Source of the DNA: Craspedostauros australis
Lineage: Eukaryota; Bacillariophyta; Bacillariophyceae; Mastogloiales; Achnanthaceae
DNA: 64,000 nucleotides
NCBI GenBank assembly: GCA_026770025.1
Contig: JAMXDE010000005.1
Location: 3,038,001 to 3,102,000, forward strand
Direction: 5' to 3'
Shown: positions 10,965 through 20,736 of the stretch, piece after piece
How the letters are laid out: each line of letters begins with the position of its first letter
Position numbering within the stretch: the stretch's first letter is position 1
Made by a program: the position numbers and the translations under genes
Notes under the pieces: generated by a model
The model's input: only the letters and a program-made list of their open reading frames with translations
Told to the model about the DNA's origin: nothing
Databases searched by the model: none

Positions 10965-12355
10965 TCAGGCCATACCATGCCGCGACTTCCAAACTTTTGA
11001 CAGGTGCGTGTTGAAAGCTGCGAGGCAGTCTTTCACTTCTGGCTTGTCGTACCATTCGAACAGCGGTTCAGGTTCCGGTGGAGGCGTCGGCAGGGAGATG
11101 ATCGATGATTCGTATGTGGAGAAGACATCTTCTTGCTTTCTCACCGCCGGCGCGTTCCTTAGTTCAAAGAAAGATAGTGGGCGAATGGATGAATACATCA
11201 GTGCATGCGAAGAGGTGAGCCAGTAAACGTGTGGAACATGAATGAGGAACGCCGACATTGCCAGCGAAAGCTACATACTTGGAGGAGGCGGCGTTTATGA
11301 GTTCCTTCGCGTCAACTCGAGCAACCAATTGACAACACCCGTTCCATCCGGAGCTTTGCGAAGACGCTCTCTCCTCCTAAGAGATGCAACACATCGCTTC
11401 ACTTCTCCTGCGCAACTCCAGCTTACCAACTGACATATTCCCTCAAGGCACTCCGATTATCGAATTCGGTCTCCAGCAGCACGATGCCATCAACCGTGAA
11501 GTCTCTCGACAGAAGGCTTTCCAACGCCGACAGCGTCGCGCTGATGCCACCCAATCGACCATCACCAACGAGCACCACGGATGCATCAGCTGCGTATTTC
11601 TTGTAGAGATCACTCTGCGGTATCCAGCCCCACCGAGTCATGCTAGAATCGACATGACCATCTACCACATTCTCAGGTGATGATGATGAGGGACTCAGCA
11701 CTCCGCCGGCAGTCTCGATCCATAATGTTGATGTATCGCACGACCGTTCCCTCAAGAATTGCTGAAATCGTGCGTGCACCTCATCGTCGCTGACTGGCTT
11801 GTTCTCGATTCGAGCAGCAACATGGGGCGAAGTAAAGGAGTCCCAAGAGAACAGTGTGGTCGTCATGTTCTGCGGTTTCGTCGTTGTCGCAGACGGCAGT
11901 CCGTATTTGACGACGAAGCCGTCGTCCGACCCACCGCATTGAAGCGGCTTCAGATAGTGCACGCGCCGTCCACCGTCCGCATCAGCCGTTGCATCATTTA
12001 CTTCTGCCAAGGAGGCTCGCATCAATCCTGCAGATACCAGCGTCTTCCCAACATCCGTATTGGCGCCAAAGATGAAGTGCCTGCGGGTTGACTGCTGATC
12101 CAGTATTCCCGAGTACCCGTACGAGCGCGCAGACTGAGACGAGGGACTGGAGAACGCCCGCGAAGCTGCAACCCGCTGCAGGCACATTGTCTTAGATATC
12201 CTCATGGCCATTCTAACCGGTGCGTTCATAGACCTCATCTTCAGCGGTCCCTCAATGACTTCGCGGAGAGGTGGATGTGTCAGCTTGGTCCAGTTGGCAT
12301 CAGCTGCAACATGTTCTGCGAGCGTGTTTGCGAAATTCCACGATCTTGTGGCCAT
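10965..12355 (-). CDS. BIO3: Dethiobiotin synthetase (BioD), three-exon model
   Basis: This enzyme closes the ureido ring of biotin (DAPA + CO2 + ATP to dethiobiotin). Exon 1 runs 12355–11427. Its N terminus is rich in Arg, Ser and Ala (RISKTMCLQRVAASRAFSS), typical of a mitochondrial presequence; a Met at 12238, 12211 or 12205 could be the true start. The P-loop FIFGANTDVGKT is at about residues 94–105, followed by YLKPLQCG and IETAGGVLSP, all BioD signatures, and a VVLVGDGRLGGI strand. The frame hits a stop directly after a strong GTAAGC donor at 11426. I propose intron 1 at 11426–11377 (50 bp), exon 2 at 11376–11339, intron 2 at 11338–11132, and exon 3 at 11131–10965. Exon 3 encodes VFSTYESSIISLPTPPPEPE and a following EWYDKPEVKDCL. 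That C-terminal stretch resembles the linker seen in fused BioD-BioA (BIO3-BIO1) proteins, but no BioA part follows. The 3' exon boundaries are inferred by eye. Confidence 0.75.
11377..11426 (-). other. Proposed BioD intron 1
   Basis: The donor GTAAGC (11426–11421) is followed 50 bp on by a CTCTTAG acceptor ending at 11377. Splicing restores the frame (TG|G) and removes the stop codon immediately after the donor. The length is short for this genome, so the acceptor is the less certain end. Confidence 0.5.
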
Positions 12356-13024
12356 CAACTAAAATACCACTATGAATATTCAGTTGTCCTTTTTGCCCAT
12401 AAAAGTAGGTCAAATTTGTATCGTGTGAATTGTCATATTGATATTTGAGTAACACTAGACTCAGAATCCAGAACCACGACTTACATCATTTATACACGAC
12501 TAATGCGATAATTCGCGATTCAGATGCGCACACAAGACTGATAACCGTTTTTCTCCTTCACGAAACACACGCAACTCATGTTCACATTTTGCCATACTCT
12601 TCCACTCACACCAAGTGTTTGGTCCGGTCAGGTGAGGTTTGAACTCAACATGTCATGTCATGTCGTACTCAATCAAGCAGTCAAGCACGAGCCAAACAAG
12701 AACATGAGACATCATTGGATATGATGCTGGGAGGCAGGATGGCACGGTTCGGTAGTGGGCTGGTCTCAGATTGCATGTCAACGAGACAGCATGAAGCCTG
12801 AGATGACAGTCGCAACGGACATGAGGACACAAAGGTTGGAACCATAAGATCGGATTGCATTGCTCTGCTCCACGTATATTTCGCATTGCTCAACGTCGAC
12901 TTGCTAACTTTCGCTGTCCACCACATTTACTCGACTTCATTGGAGAGAGACAGAGAGAGTGCCAACCACATTGTCCTCCGGCTCCACCAGATTCTTCCCG
13001 TTCTCTCTTCCGCAAATCATTATC
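12356..13024. promoter_or_regulatory. Divergent intergenic region, BioD and the 13025 gene
   Basis: About 670 bp between divergent starts; both promoters should lie here. The first 100 bp upstream of BioD is AT-rich. A GA-rich tract (GGAGAGAGACAGAGAGAG, about 12941–12958) sits about 70 bp upstream of the ATG at 13025. Confidence 0.4.
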
Positions 13025-13870
13025 ATGCCGCTGCGAAACGAAGGACAGCTGCCGTTGCGCGTGGATTTCGAAAGCGCCACGACCTCCGATGAGCACGTCG
13101 ATGATCTGCATCCGCGGTCGATCATGTCCATTGTTTGCGGGGAGGAGGAGAGGCCATTCGATGAATACAGAACAGACAAGACTCCCACGAAGGCCTCGGC
13201 AACTGCGTTGCACGACCATGTCTTGGCAATACCCACCGCGGAATCCTCATCCACTCCAAGCGACGATGGTGAATTGGAAGTTGGGAACGATCATAGCGGT
13301 GATCGTTCCCGCAACAAGGGCGACGGCAGGAGAAGCACAGGCGCTCCAGCATGGATCCAAACATGTCTCAGACGGAGCAATCGCAAGAAGGCGTGCATTG
13401 CATTGATCGTTCTGCTAGTGGCGTCTGCCGTTGCTACGATCGTCATTGCCGTCATGTACACGAGAGCAAACGGCACCTCGACCGACAGTTCGATAGCGTC
13501 CGCGCCGCCGGAATGCGTTGAATCCGTGTCCATCAACCGCACATGCTTGACTCCGGGCACTGATGAACTCGTCGTTGGAATCATCCAATGCAGCGCCGGT
13601 CCGAACAATGTCATCGTGTTCGCGCCGCAAGCCAACGGCGATGTCGTCTCGACGATGATGCCCGACGCCGCGGCGTTTCCGGCGTGCCATGATGACAACT
13701 GCACAGGCAAGATTGAGCATGTCATTTTGCCAATATCCACCGACCTGGAGGATGGAGCGTACAGAGTGATTCTGCTGCAAAGATCGCAGGTTGATGGAGG
13801 CACGACGATCGATAGCATCCGGGCATACTCCGATCTCGTCACGTTGTCCGATGTGTGCGAACACTCGTGA
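13025..13870 (+). CDS. Type II membrane protein, paralogue of the 2691–3683 protein
   Basis: An ORF of 281 residues. I start it at the first ATG in frame (13025, MPLRNEGQLPLRVDF); the frame upstream is open but has no ATG. Residues 1–115 are hydrophilic. A basic RRSNRKK leads into one membrane segment at about 122–143 (ACIALIVLLVASAVATIVIAV). The short ectodomain begins ECVESVSINRTCLTPGTDE and ends with DGAYRVILL, with cysteines in FPACHDDNC. Cysteine spacing and the CV-x(7-8)-CL start and DGxYRx(I/F)LL end match the ectodomain of the 2691–3683 protein, but the DW-x-G-x-Y motif is replaced by NNVIVFAP and the Pro/Thr stalk is much shorter. A surface sensor or adhesion role is possible; nothing in the sequence proves it. 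Confidence 0.75.
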   Translation: MPLRNEGQLPLRVDFESATTSDEHVDDLHPRSIMSIVCGEEERPFDEYRTDKTPTKASATALHDHVLAIPTAESSSTPSDDGELEVGNDHSGDRSRNKGDGRRSTGAPAWIQTCLRRSNRKKACIALIVLLVASAVATIVIAVMYTRANGTSTDSSIASAPPECVESVSINRTCLTPGTDELVVGIIQCSAGPNNVIVFAPQANGDVVSTMMPDAAAFPACHDDNCTGKIEHVILPISTDLEDGAYRVILLQRSQVDGGTTIDSIRAYSDLVTLSDVCEHS

Positions 13871-14167
13871 TTTGCTGCTGGCGCAGGTGCGTGAATCGCT
13901 CGCGGATATTGGAGTAGTTCACAATAAGGATGGTGCTCACATTCCACAAGCCAAGAAGAAGAAGAAGAGGAGGAAGAATACAGCATCGGACAGATATGTA
14001 ATGCTGTCTCTCTCTAGCAGTATTCTACTCGAAGTCCACCATGGTTGATGTCATACTCGTAGTTGGATGCTCACAGCCTTCTTGAGTCAGCACTTTGCGC
14101 ACTTGCAGAAAATTCTACACTCTGGTGCCGCAGGAGTGCAATCGTTCGACGAGTGTTCTGCCCTACT

Positions 14168-14923
14168 CTACTCCAGCTCGACCACCTTCGCATCCAACTT
14201 GCGCTCCGCAAGCATAGCCAGCAGGGCGACCAGGCTAGCATTGTTTCCGGCCGCCGCCACAGTCGATTGATACTGTTCTGGGACGATGGGATCCAGAATA
14301 CCCGTCGCAATCGCAAGCAACCCGATGATGGCGAGGAACCGCGGACGCTGCTTCTGCCAGAATCGCTGGTGATACCCCTCGGCCTGGAAAAAGCGCGTGC
14401 GCTGCTCCACCGACGTCATCTGCGGAGTCCATCCATCCGGTCGGGAGAGGTCCTTGTTCTGCTGGATCCACGCGCGTGCGGACGACTCCTGATCATCATC
14501 GTGAGGGAAGATGACGGAGGCGTACTGCCGCGATCCGATCTCCGGCTTTTGCGTGCGAAAGAACTCCTGCAGCAGATCCTCGAAGCTGAGCTTGTCATCG
14601 TCGTAGACGACTCGCACGCCCTCCACCCACTGGCGTCCGTAGCACACATTCTGATAGGATGGCGCGGATGTTGCATCGGGATTGCCGGTGTATCCCGCGA
14701 CCGTTTCCAGCACGCCATCGACCTTCAGGAGCTCCTCCGATGGTTCCCAGAAGCATCCCATTCCGAAGGTCGCCTGCTTGGTGGCCTGCAATTGCACGGC
14801 GTTGGCACGTTGCGTGGTGGAAGACGCGCCGGCGGTCCCGCATGCGAAGGATGTGGCTTCTTGCAGCAGCGAGCCACCGCACAACAGCGCCAGCGACAGG
14901 CTGCTTGTCCTTGTCCTCGTCAT
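14168..14923 (-). CDS. Divergent MsrA-like peptide-methionine sulfoxide reductase, membrane-anchored
   Basis: An ORF of 251 residues with ATG at 14923–14921. Residues 1–22 form a signal peptide (SLSLALLCGGSLL), followed by ATSFACG, which resembles the diatom plastid-targeting cleavage motif (ASAF-like), so a plastid or endomembrane location is possible. Residues 51–59 are ATFGMGCFW, containing the catalytic GCFW of MsrA; VDGVLETVAGYTGN and a SYQNVCYG segment follow, as in MsrA. The usual TGHAE motif is replaced by QWVEGV and the HDPT…ND-x-G-x-QYRS motif by QKPEIGSRQYAS, so the conserved Asp is absent while the Glu is kept. AEGYHQRFWQKQ matches the family's AEDYHQ end. A hydrophobic stretch at about 197–215 (FLAIIGLLAIATGILDPIV) predicts a C-terminal membrane anchor, unusual for MsrA. 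It may reduce Met-sulfoxide or be a diverged relative with another substrate. Confidence 0.8.
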   Translation of the reverse strand: MTRTRTSSLSLALLCGGSLLQEATSFACGTAGASSTTQRANAVQLQATKQATFGMGCFWEPSEELLKVDGVLETVAGYTGNPDATSAPSYQNVCYGRQWVEGVRVVYDDDKLSFEDLLQEFFRTQKPEIGSRQYASVIFPHDDDQESSARAWIQQNKDLSRPDGWTPQMTSVEQRTRFFQAEGYHQRFWQKQRPRFLAIIGLLAIATGILDPIVPEQYQSTVAAAGNNASLVALLAMLAERKLDAKVVELE

Positions 14924-15475
14924 GGTTGATGTAGAGTAGTGCTATGGACGCAATCGGAGTTGTGCTGCTGTGCTCTGTGGTATTAATGAGAAAGAGGATG
15001 CTCACGTGAATGCTGACGGTGAGTTTGTGTTGTGTTGGGACACAAAAAGATTCGGCATGCTTGGAAAATTACGTGGCGCGAACAACAAGTTCAAGATCGA
15101 GATGGGCGAACACTACGAGTAAGAACGAAGGCCAGACGACATTAGACTTATCATCAGACCAGAGAGAAAGAGAGAGACGGATTGACGGGAGGGACTGGTT
15201 GCGCTACTGCGCCCACCCCCAACAGAACCACCATGTACCTACCTACAGACCGACACAATCACGCTTCAAACACTGCGTATCATTATACTCGTATCTATTG
15301 TATTATATATGCACTCTTCCAACTTACTCTACTGTAATAAAATTGTCGAAAGAGGCAAGCGCACTGTCGGCAGTCTCCATCCCAAATGTGATGGTGCCAT
15401 GGTCGTACGGCATCGACTTGTGCGAGTCCGTCAAATCATCCATTCGAGTCCAACTTATGCGTCTCGCGTGCGCTT
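14924..15475. promoter_or_regulatory. Spacer between ATPase A and MsrA-like gene
   Basis: This 552-bp spacer should contain the 3' UTR of ATPase A and the promoter of the MsrA-like gene, both on the minus strand. A GA-rich run (AGAGAGAAAGAGAGAGACGG) lies at about 15160–15180. Confidence 0.35.
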
Positions 15476-18400
15476 TTACATCATGCCGGTCAGAACGGAC
15501 ACGTCATCTCCATCGACATCCGCGGGATCATCTACGCCGTCTCCCATCCCCAACCCGTGCACTAGCACGTTCAGAGATCCATCACCGGCGCTGAGTTTCG
15601 AGCGATCGGCAAAGGCATCGAGTTCCGCGCATCTGGTGATGATGGCTCCGGTGAAGGCGTCCCGAGTGATCCCGAAGAGGTAGTTGCCATTGCCGTCATT
15701 GGTGAGGCCTTCCGGACGCTTGCGGTTCGGATCGTTCAGGGTCTTCAGGTACTTCTTGTGGCGCTGCACGAGGTCGTCAACCTTGCTCTTACCGCCCCAC
15801 GCCATGTAGTAGTCGACGGCATGCAGGAAGTAGTCTCCGACCATGTCCTTGAAGCCATGCTCGAGGAAGTGCTCACCCGCCAGCTCGTTGGCAAGGGCAC
15901 CGTGGTGGAGCCGTCCATTTTTTATCGACGCGAGGATCGCAAGGTTGTATGCATGCTTGATCTTGGGATCCCGTTTGTTCTTCGTGCTGATCGCGAGCTC
16001 TTCGGCCTCCAGTATGAACAACAGGTGGATCCAGACCCGGCCTCTGGCCTTCAACAGCTGGTGGGCATTCTTTATCAGCTTGCGCATGGCTGCCAAGTAC
16101 CGCCGATTTCCGGTGTCCCTGTATTTCTGTGCATTTGTCAGCCCCATCAAGAATGCCTCTCCCATCTTGACCTGCAGTGCCGGTTCTCCCGAGCAGACCA
16201 CGAGAAAGTTGGCCATTAGCCGGTTCGCGATTCTGTATCGACGATGATACAAGGAGAGGTACGCCCGAGTGGAAAACAGTATACAGTTGTGAAGGCACTC
16301 CGACGGATCCAAATTCTCGGTGCTGACGTTGCGGCGGGACAACGTTTCAATCTCAGCCCAATCGATCTGCTCCTCTCCCATGAAGGAGGCGAACAAGAAC
16401 TGAAAGTTGTCCGCCATGCCACGGAAGGCATTGATTTTGTAGCTCTCCAACATGTCAAGGACTTTGTTGTTTGCCTTGGCCAGCGGACCCAGCTCCATGC
16501 CATAGAAGTATCCCATCTGGATAGCACCTTGGTAGTTGAGAATCCCAATATCGAACTCTCCGACCTCCATCGAATCCAGATAGCCCTTCCTGTGCTGCCG
16601 CAGAACTTCAGGGTAGGGAAGGGTGTATGGAATGACGTAAGTGCCTGCGATGAACCGAAAGTGACCTTGCAGCGTCTTCGCATCCAGTCTTTCGAGGATG
16701 TGATGGCCGAGATCCATGCAACGTTCGGCCATGGCTTGATCTCCCATACCGCCGACCACCAGGCTGTATGTGATCAAGGCATTTGCCGATTCAGCGCAGA
16801 TGCCATACTTGATGGTCTTGGTCAGCATCACGCAGAGGTTGAGGACCACCAGGAGCAGATCGCTTACGGCCTTGGTACATATCGACATGTCGCTGCATAT
16901 CTTCATCGCGAAGGTCTTCTTCGGATCCGTCATCCACGGCCGTGCGAGGATCTCTTCGTTCGTGTTGTTCTTGAGGAAGCGCCGGATCTTCATCATGGCT
17001 TTGGCGATGTGGAGCACGTACCATCGCTTGGGGAACACTTTCAACGATCGGAGCAGACGCATCTCCACAGCCAAGGTTTCCGCGTGGCGGTTCTCCCGCG
17101 CCAGCGCTCTGGCCATGGAGAAGTACGTTGGCATCTTGTCTTCCAAAGACCTTGCTGTCTCCAGCACTTCATCGCAGAGCTTGTACCCAACCTCATAGTT
17201 GCCCAGGGACAGCTCGACGTCAGCACGCTTGCTGTAGACCTGCAAGCAGACGTCATAGTGCTCGTCGCTATCCCAGAGCGATGAGCTCGCTGCAGTTTGG
17301 CTTCCAGCAGATCTGGTAGTCTTGAGAGAGGTCTTGGGGGGTGGAACGATTTTCACAAGCTGCAGCGCACTATGCGCCTTTCGGAGGTATCCGACGGCCG
17401 CTTCCAGAGCTGCCATCTCCAACGCCTTCTCACCGACCTCCAGGTTCATGGTGACTGAGAACATGTGATCCTTGGTCTGCACGCTGTTCAAGTGGTCCGC
17501 AGCCACGAACAAGAGACCATCGTCAACACCCGCAATGGAGGAAGGTGAACTGAACATTTCGCTGGATGATGAGGAATCTGCGGACTGGAAAGACATTGTG
17601 GTCTTGTCTCGTGTGTAGGCTCTACTCTTTTCGTTGCAATGGTGTGTGCTGGAAGGATCGGCACCATCATTCTCTCCTTCCTGTTGAAGGTGAAGCTGCA
17701 TGCATCGGTGCATCTTCAGCAAGCAGCGACCGATCCGCAAGCGCAGCTTGTCACAACCCTCGCCAGCTAGGATCATACCGTGCGCCGCCTGTTGGATGCG
17801 ATCGTGCGCGAAGTGGTACTTGGTGCCACCGATGGGGTTGGAGATGAGACGCTGCAGAACTGCCTGCTCCAGAATGACCGAAAGCTCTTGCGTTGTCGAT
17901 ATGCCATCCATGGTATTAATGGCACCATCCACGTGCTTGCACTCATTCCGGAGCACCCGGTGCAGCACCGAGATGTCGAACACCGATCGGATGTACGCTG
18001 CGATGGACAGCACCTGCTGCAGCTGCATTGGGAGGTCCCGTAGCTTGGATTCGATGATGCCGATAATGTTGTCGCTGATGGGTAACTGAGCGCTGCTGGC
18101 ATTGCTGCTTTCATCACTTTCTGTGTTCAAGAGGTTCCATTTCCATTGTTGAGAAATAGGACTGAAGCCAAGGATCTGCTTTCTTTCGAGCTCTTCGAGT
18201 GCTTGCAACGCAAAATATATGTTGCCGTCAGTCTTGGCATGGAGCTTCTCGGACAGGATGCCAATATCTCCACAGTCCAGCATGATCGACAGCCACGCGG
18301 TCATCTCGGCGAGTGTGAGGTTGTTGATCGTGATCTGATGGAGACTTCGTAGATGACGACGTTTCTTGGCCTGAGATCTTGCCGTGGACGCACTTCTGAT

Positions 18401-19483
18401 TGATCCCTCATCAGCATCACCGCCAGCTGCCGTGTCGTGATAGTCATCATCGTCCTCGTCTGGTGACAATGGCTTGGCGAGGCAGCGCGATAGGGGATGG
18501 TCTGGGGCGAGTTCTGGCGGTTGGTCGTCGTGCGCATTCGTGGTCTGGCGGATGGCGCCCAGCAGGAGGAAGTGTTTGAGCCCCGGATCTGCCACCATGT
18601 GAGCGATCAGGTCCAGCCCGACGTTGGCGGACCATTGCAGATCGTCAAGGAACATGTAGATGGGTCGTTCCTTCGTCGAGACCGCCTTGATGAATTGAGC
18701 AAAAATATACTTGAGCTGATTCCAGGTCTTCTCCGTGAGCACTGCACTCGATGCTGGCAAAGAGGACCCGTCGTTGCGTTGGGCCTGGCTGCTGTTCAGG
18801 CTTGCGCTGCAATCGTCGCTGCGATGGCTGGCGGAGTGGCTCATGACGGAGTCATCTCCTCGCAATGCCGTGGGTGAGAGAACGGAAAGCGACGGTGCCA
18901 CGTTTACCAACGGACGAAGCCCGCCAGTGGGAAAGGTCACTCTGACACATTCGCGGATCCGATCGAGTTCTTCCTTGGATCCGCGCTGAAGCTGGCCTGT
19001 GAAGTCCTGAATGGCCTGCACGATGGCTGAGAATGGATCGCTCTGACCCGTGTATTCGTCATACTTTCCGCGAAGGACGTAGCAGCAGGAGCAAGCTGTG
19101 GCTGTCGCTGCTTGATCATTGCTATGCTGCTGCTGCTGCTTCTGGTCGATGTCAGTGTTGCAGATGCAGCATGTCTCCAAGAAGTGATCGGCAAGGGCAG
19201 ACTTTCCTGTGCCGCTGGCACCCCAAATCAGCATGGCTGGATACACATCGAGGATTTTGGTTGGCGATGGTTTGGGTTTGAGTGGCGACGGCGTTGCCTT
19301 GCCCTCCTCATTCAATGGTTCCTCTGAGGGAGGAGCACACTTCTGGTGCGCACCTATCACCTTGTCCTTGAAGGCCTTGAGCTGCTCGAGCTCTGCCTCT
19401 CTGCCAAGAAAGCGCGGCGTTTGCCTCCAGGGAGCAACGCCGCTTGGTGAACCAGATGGATTTGATGCATGATGCGATTCCAT
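15476..19483 (-). CDS. STAND-type ATPase with TPR-like C-terminal region, paralogue A
   Basis: A single-exon gene of 1335 residues with ATG at 19483–19481. The short N terminus (about 20 residues before GVAPWR) is followed by the AAA_16/COG3899 entry motif FLGREAELEQL (25–35), Walker A GASGTGKS (88–95), a Q-rich insert between CCIC (about 105–108) and CSCCY (131–135), GKYDEYTGQSDPFSAI, and Walker B IYMFLDDLQWS (275–285). LLLGAIRQ (sensor-like) and FAHDRIQQAAHGMI follow; the latter is the hallmark just before the TPR-like helices of COG3899 proteins. The C-terminal half is helical and ends AVDYYMAWGGKSKV, then DPNRKRPEGLTNDGNG, NYLFGITRD and a final DDVSVLTG. It is the most diverged of the six and lacks the acidic N-terminal extension of B–D. 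It probably acts as an ATP-driven signalling switch; no output domain is visible and the ligand is unknown. Confidence 0.9.
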   Translation of the reverse strand: MESHHASNPSGSPSGVAPWRQTPRFLGREAELEQLKAFKDKVIGAHQKCAPPSEEPLNEEGKATPSPLKPKPSPTKILDVYPAMLIWGASGTGKSALADHFLETCCICNTDIDQKQQQQHSNDQAATATACSCCYVLRGKYDEYTGQSDPFSAIVQAIQDFTGQLQRGSKEELDRIRECVRVTFPTGGLRPLVNVAPSLSVLSPTALRGDDSVMSHSASHRSDDCSASLNSSQAQRNDGSSLPASSAVLTEKTWNQLKYIFAQFIKAVSTKERPIYMFLDDLQWSANVGLDLIAHMVADPGLKHFLLLGAIRQTTNAHDDQPPELAPDHPLSRCLAKPLSPDEDDDDYHDTAAGGDADEGSIRSASTARSQAKKRRHLRSLHQITINNLTLAEMTAWLSIMLDCGDIGILSEKLHAKTDGNIYFALQALEELERKQILGFSPISQQWKWNLLNTESDESSNASSAQLPISDNIIGIIESKLRDLPMQLQQVLSIAAYIRSVFDISVLHRVLRNECKHVDGAINTMDGISTTQELSVILEQAVLQRLISNPIGGTKYHFAHDRIQQAAHGMILAGEGCDKLRLRIGRCLLKMHRCMQLHLQQEGENDGADPSSTHHCNEKSRAYTRDKTTMSFQSADSSSSSEMFSSPSSIAGVDDGLLFVAADHLNSVQTKDHMFSVTMNLEVGEKALEMAALEAAVGYLRKAHSALQLVKIVPPPKTSLKTTRSAGSQTAASSSLWDSDEHYDVCLQVYSKRADVELSLGNYEVGYKLCDEVLETARSLEDKMPTYFSMARALARENRHAETLAVEMRLLRSLKVFPKRWYVLHIAKAMMKIRRFLKNNTNEEILARPWMTDPKKTFAMKICSDMSICTKAVSDLLLVVLNLCVMLTKTIKYGICAESANALITYSLVVGGMGDQAMAERCMDLGHHILERLDAKTLQGHFRFIAGTYVIPYTLPYPEVLRQHRKGYLDSMEVGEFDIGILNYQGAIQMGYFYGMELGPLAKANNKVLDMLESYKINAFRGMADNFQFLFASFMGEEQIDWAEIETLSRRNVSTENLDPSECLHNCILFSTRAYLSLYHRRYRIANRLMANFLVVCSGEPALQVKMGEAFLMGLTNAQKYRDTGNRRYLAAMRKLIKNAHQLLKARGRVWIHLLFILEAEELAISTKNKRDPKIKHAYNLAILASIKNGRLHHGALANELAGEHFLEHGFKDMVGDYFLHAVDYYMAWGGKSKVDDLVQRHKKYLKTLNDPNRKRPEGLTNDGNGNYLFGITRDAFTGAIITRCAELDAFADRSKLSAGDGSLNVLVHGLGMGDGVDDPADVDGDDVSVLTGMM

Positions 19484-20254
19484 GATGTATTACGACTATA
19501 TCACATATGAGCTGCACGTATGTATTGGTATGAGCGTGCTAGAGCTGGGCGATGGGCGATGGGGTGTTCACAGAGGAGAACAAGATGATGCTCCATCGTT
19601 GCTCTTGGCGCCAGATTGTGCTTTGGGGGGCACGGCCTCCGGAGCAGAAGAGAGAGAGAGAGAGAGGGAGAGATTGGGATGAATAATCCTTGTTGCCGAT
19701 TGATTTGCACAGCGACGCGTTCATCTACCCATTTGTAGTAGTATGTGCTGGACGAGAACGGACGGCTGCGAGTGGTTTGCACACGGCAACCACCCAAGAG
19801 GAAGAGAGAGAGTCCCACACCTTCGTGCCGAACTTCAGACCCAGAGACACCGAAGTCAAGACCACATAGCTCTGCGGCAAGGATGGCATCTCGTGACCAA
19901 GTGCCCCTCTGCCTCTGCGCGGCCATTTCCTACCCGGATTCGCAGCGAATGAATGACTTGTGTCTTGGGCAACACCGCTTTAACCTCAGCGACACAAAAG
20001 GACAAACTTTCCCAACCCACAACTCGTGCGACGACGAGCCAGATGCCACCACCACCGTGGAAGAATGAGCGTGACACTTTTCTTCGTCGCTCACCTTGCT
20101 GAAACCAATCCTGTATCGTGGCGTCACTCATGAATCAAAAGCAATCGACTGAATGCAAGATCTAATCGTAATATACAAAGTTGCGGTAAATTACAATAAT
20201 TTGTAAAATATGAGGATGATTATGTTCTTTTGAAGTACATCACAAACGGACACA
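19484..20254. other. 5' flank of ATPase A
   Basis: No gene seen. This interval should hold the promoter of A. It contains a GA tract at about 19646–19674, roughly 165 bp upstream of the ATG. It is not recognisably similar to the 5' flanks of B, C and D. Confidence 0.4.
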
Positions 20255-20467
20255 CTAGAAGATGCGTGCGATCAACAACATCAAGGACACTCCAATCAAA
20301 AAATTGACGACACCCAACGTGTTCTTCGTGTTGTCTTGCATACCCAACGTCATCAACGACCATCCGCAAGCCACATGTTGTGAAAAGCACCATGGCGCAT
20401 CATCCGGTTCATCGGTTTGCACGCAACTCGGAGGAGCCACCCACGGGTACATGCGAGTCAATTGCAT
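20255..20467 (-). CDS. Possible 70-residue tail-anchored membrane protein
   Basis: A short frame with ATG at 20467–20465 ending in a clean hydrophobic segment (TLGVVNFLIGVSLMLLIARIF) preceded by a Cys- and Trp-containing part (SCVQTDEPDDAPWCFSQHV). It lies just outside the block duplicated between B and D, so D has no counterpart. The amphipathic-to-hydrophobic layout is protein-like, but the length and lack of homologue memory leave this weak; it could be a last exon or chance. Confidence 0.25.
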   Translation of the reverse strand: MQLTRMYPWVAPPSCVQTDEPDDAPWCFSQHVACGWSLMTLGMQDNTKNTLGVVNFLIGVSLMLLIARIF

Positions 20468-20736
20468 GCTCTGCTCTGCTTCAGCGGAGAGGCTTGTTGC
20501 ATGGTTCGAAGGCGACAAAAGGAGCCGCAGGGCAGGTGTTGGCGGCCTCCGACCACGATGGTTTGGTTTACTCGTGTTGCAACTGCTGTCATGACCATTA
20601 CTATTATTATTACTATTAATGTTGCCTATTACCAATTACCGTTGGCCATCGTTCTACTATTCTGTGTGCTGATTCCTCAATCTGCCACAAGAGCAAGGAA
20701 GACAGATCACTTCCACCGAATGCTCACACATATCCC

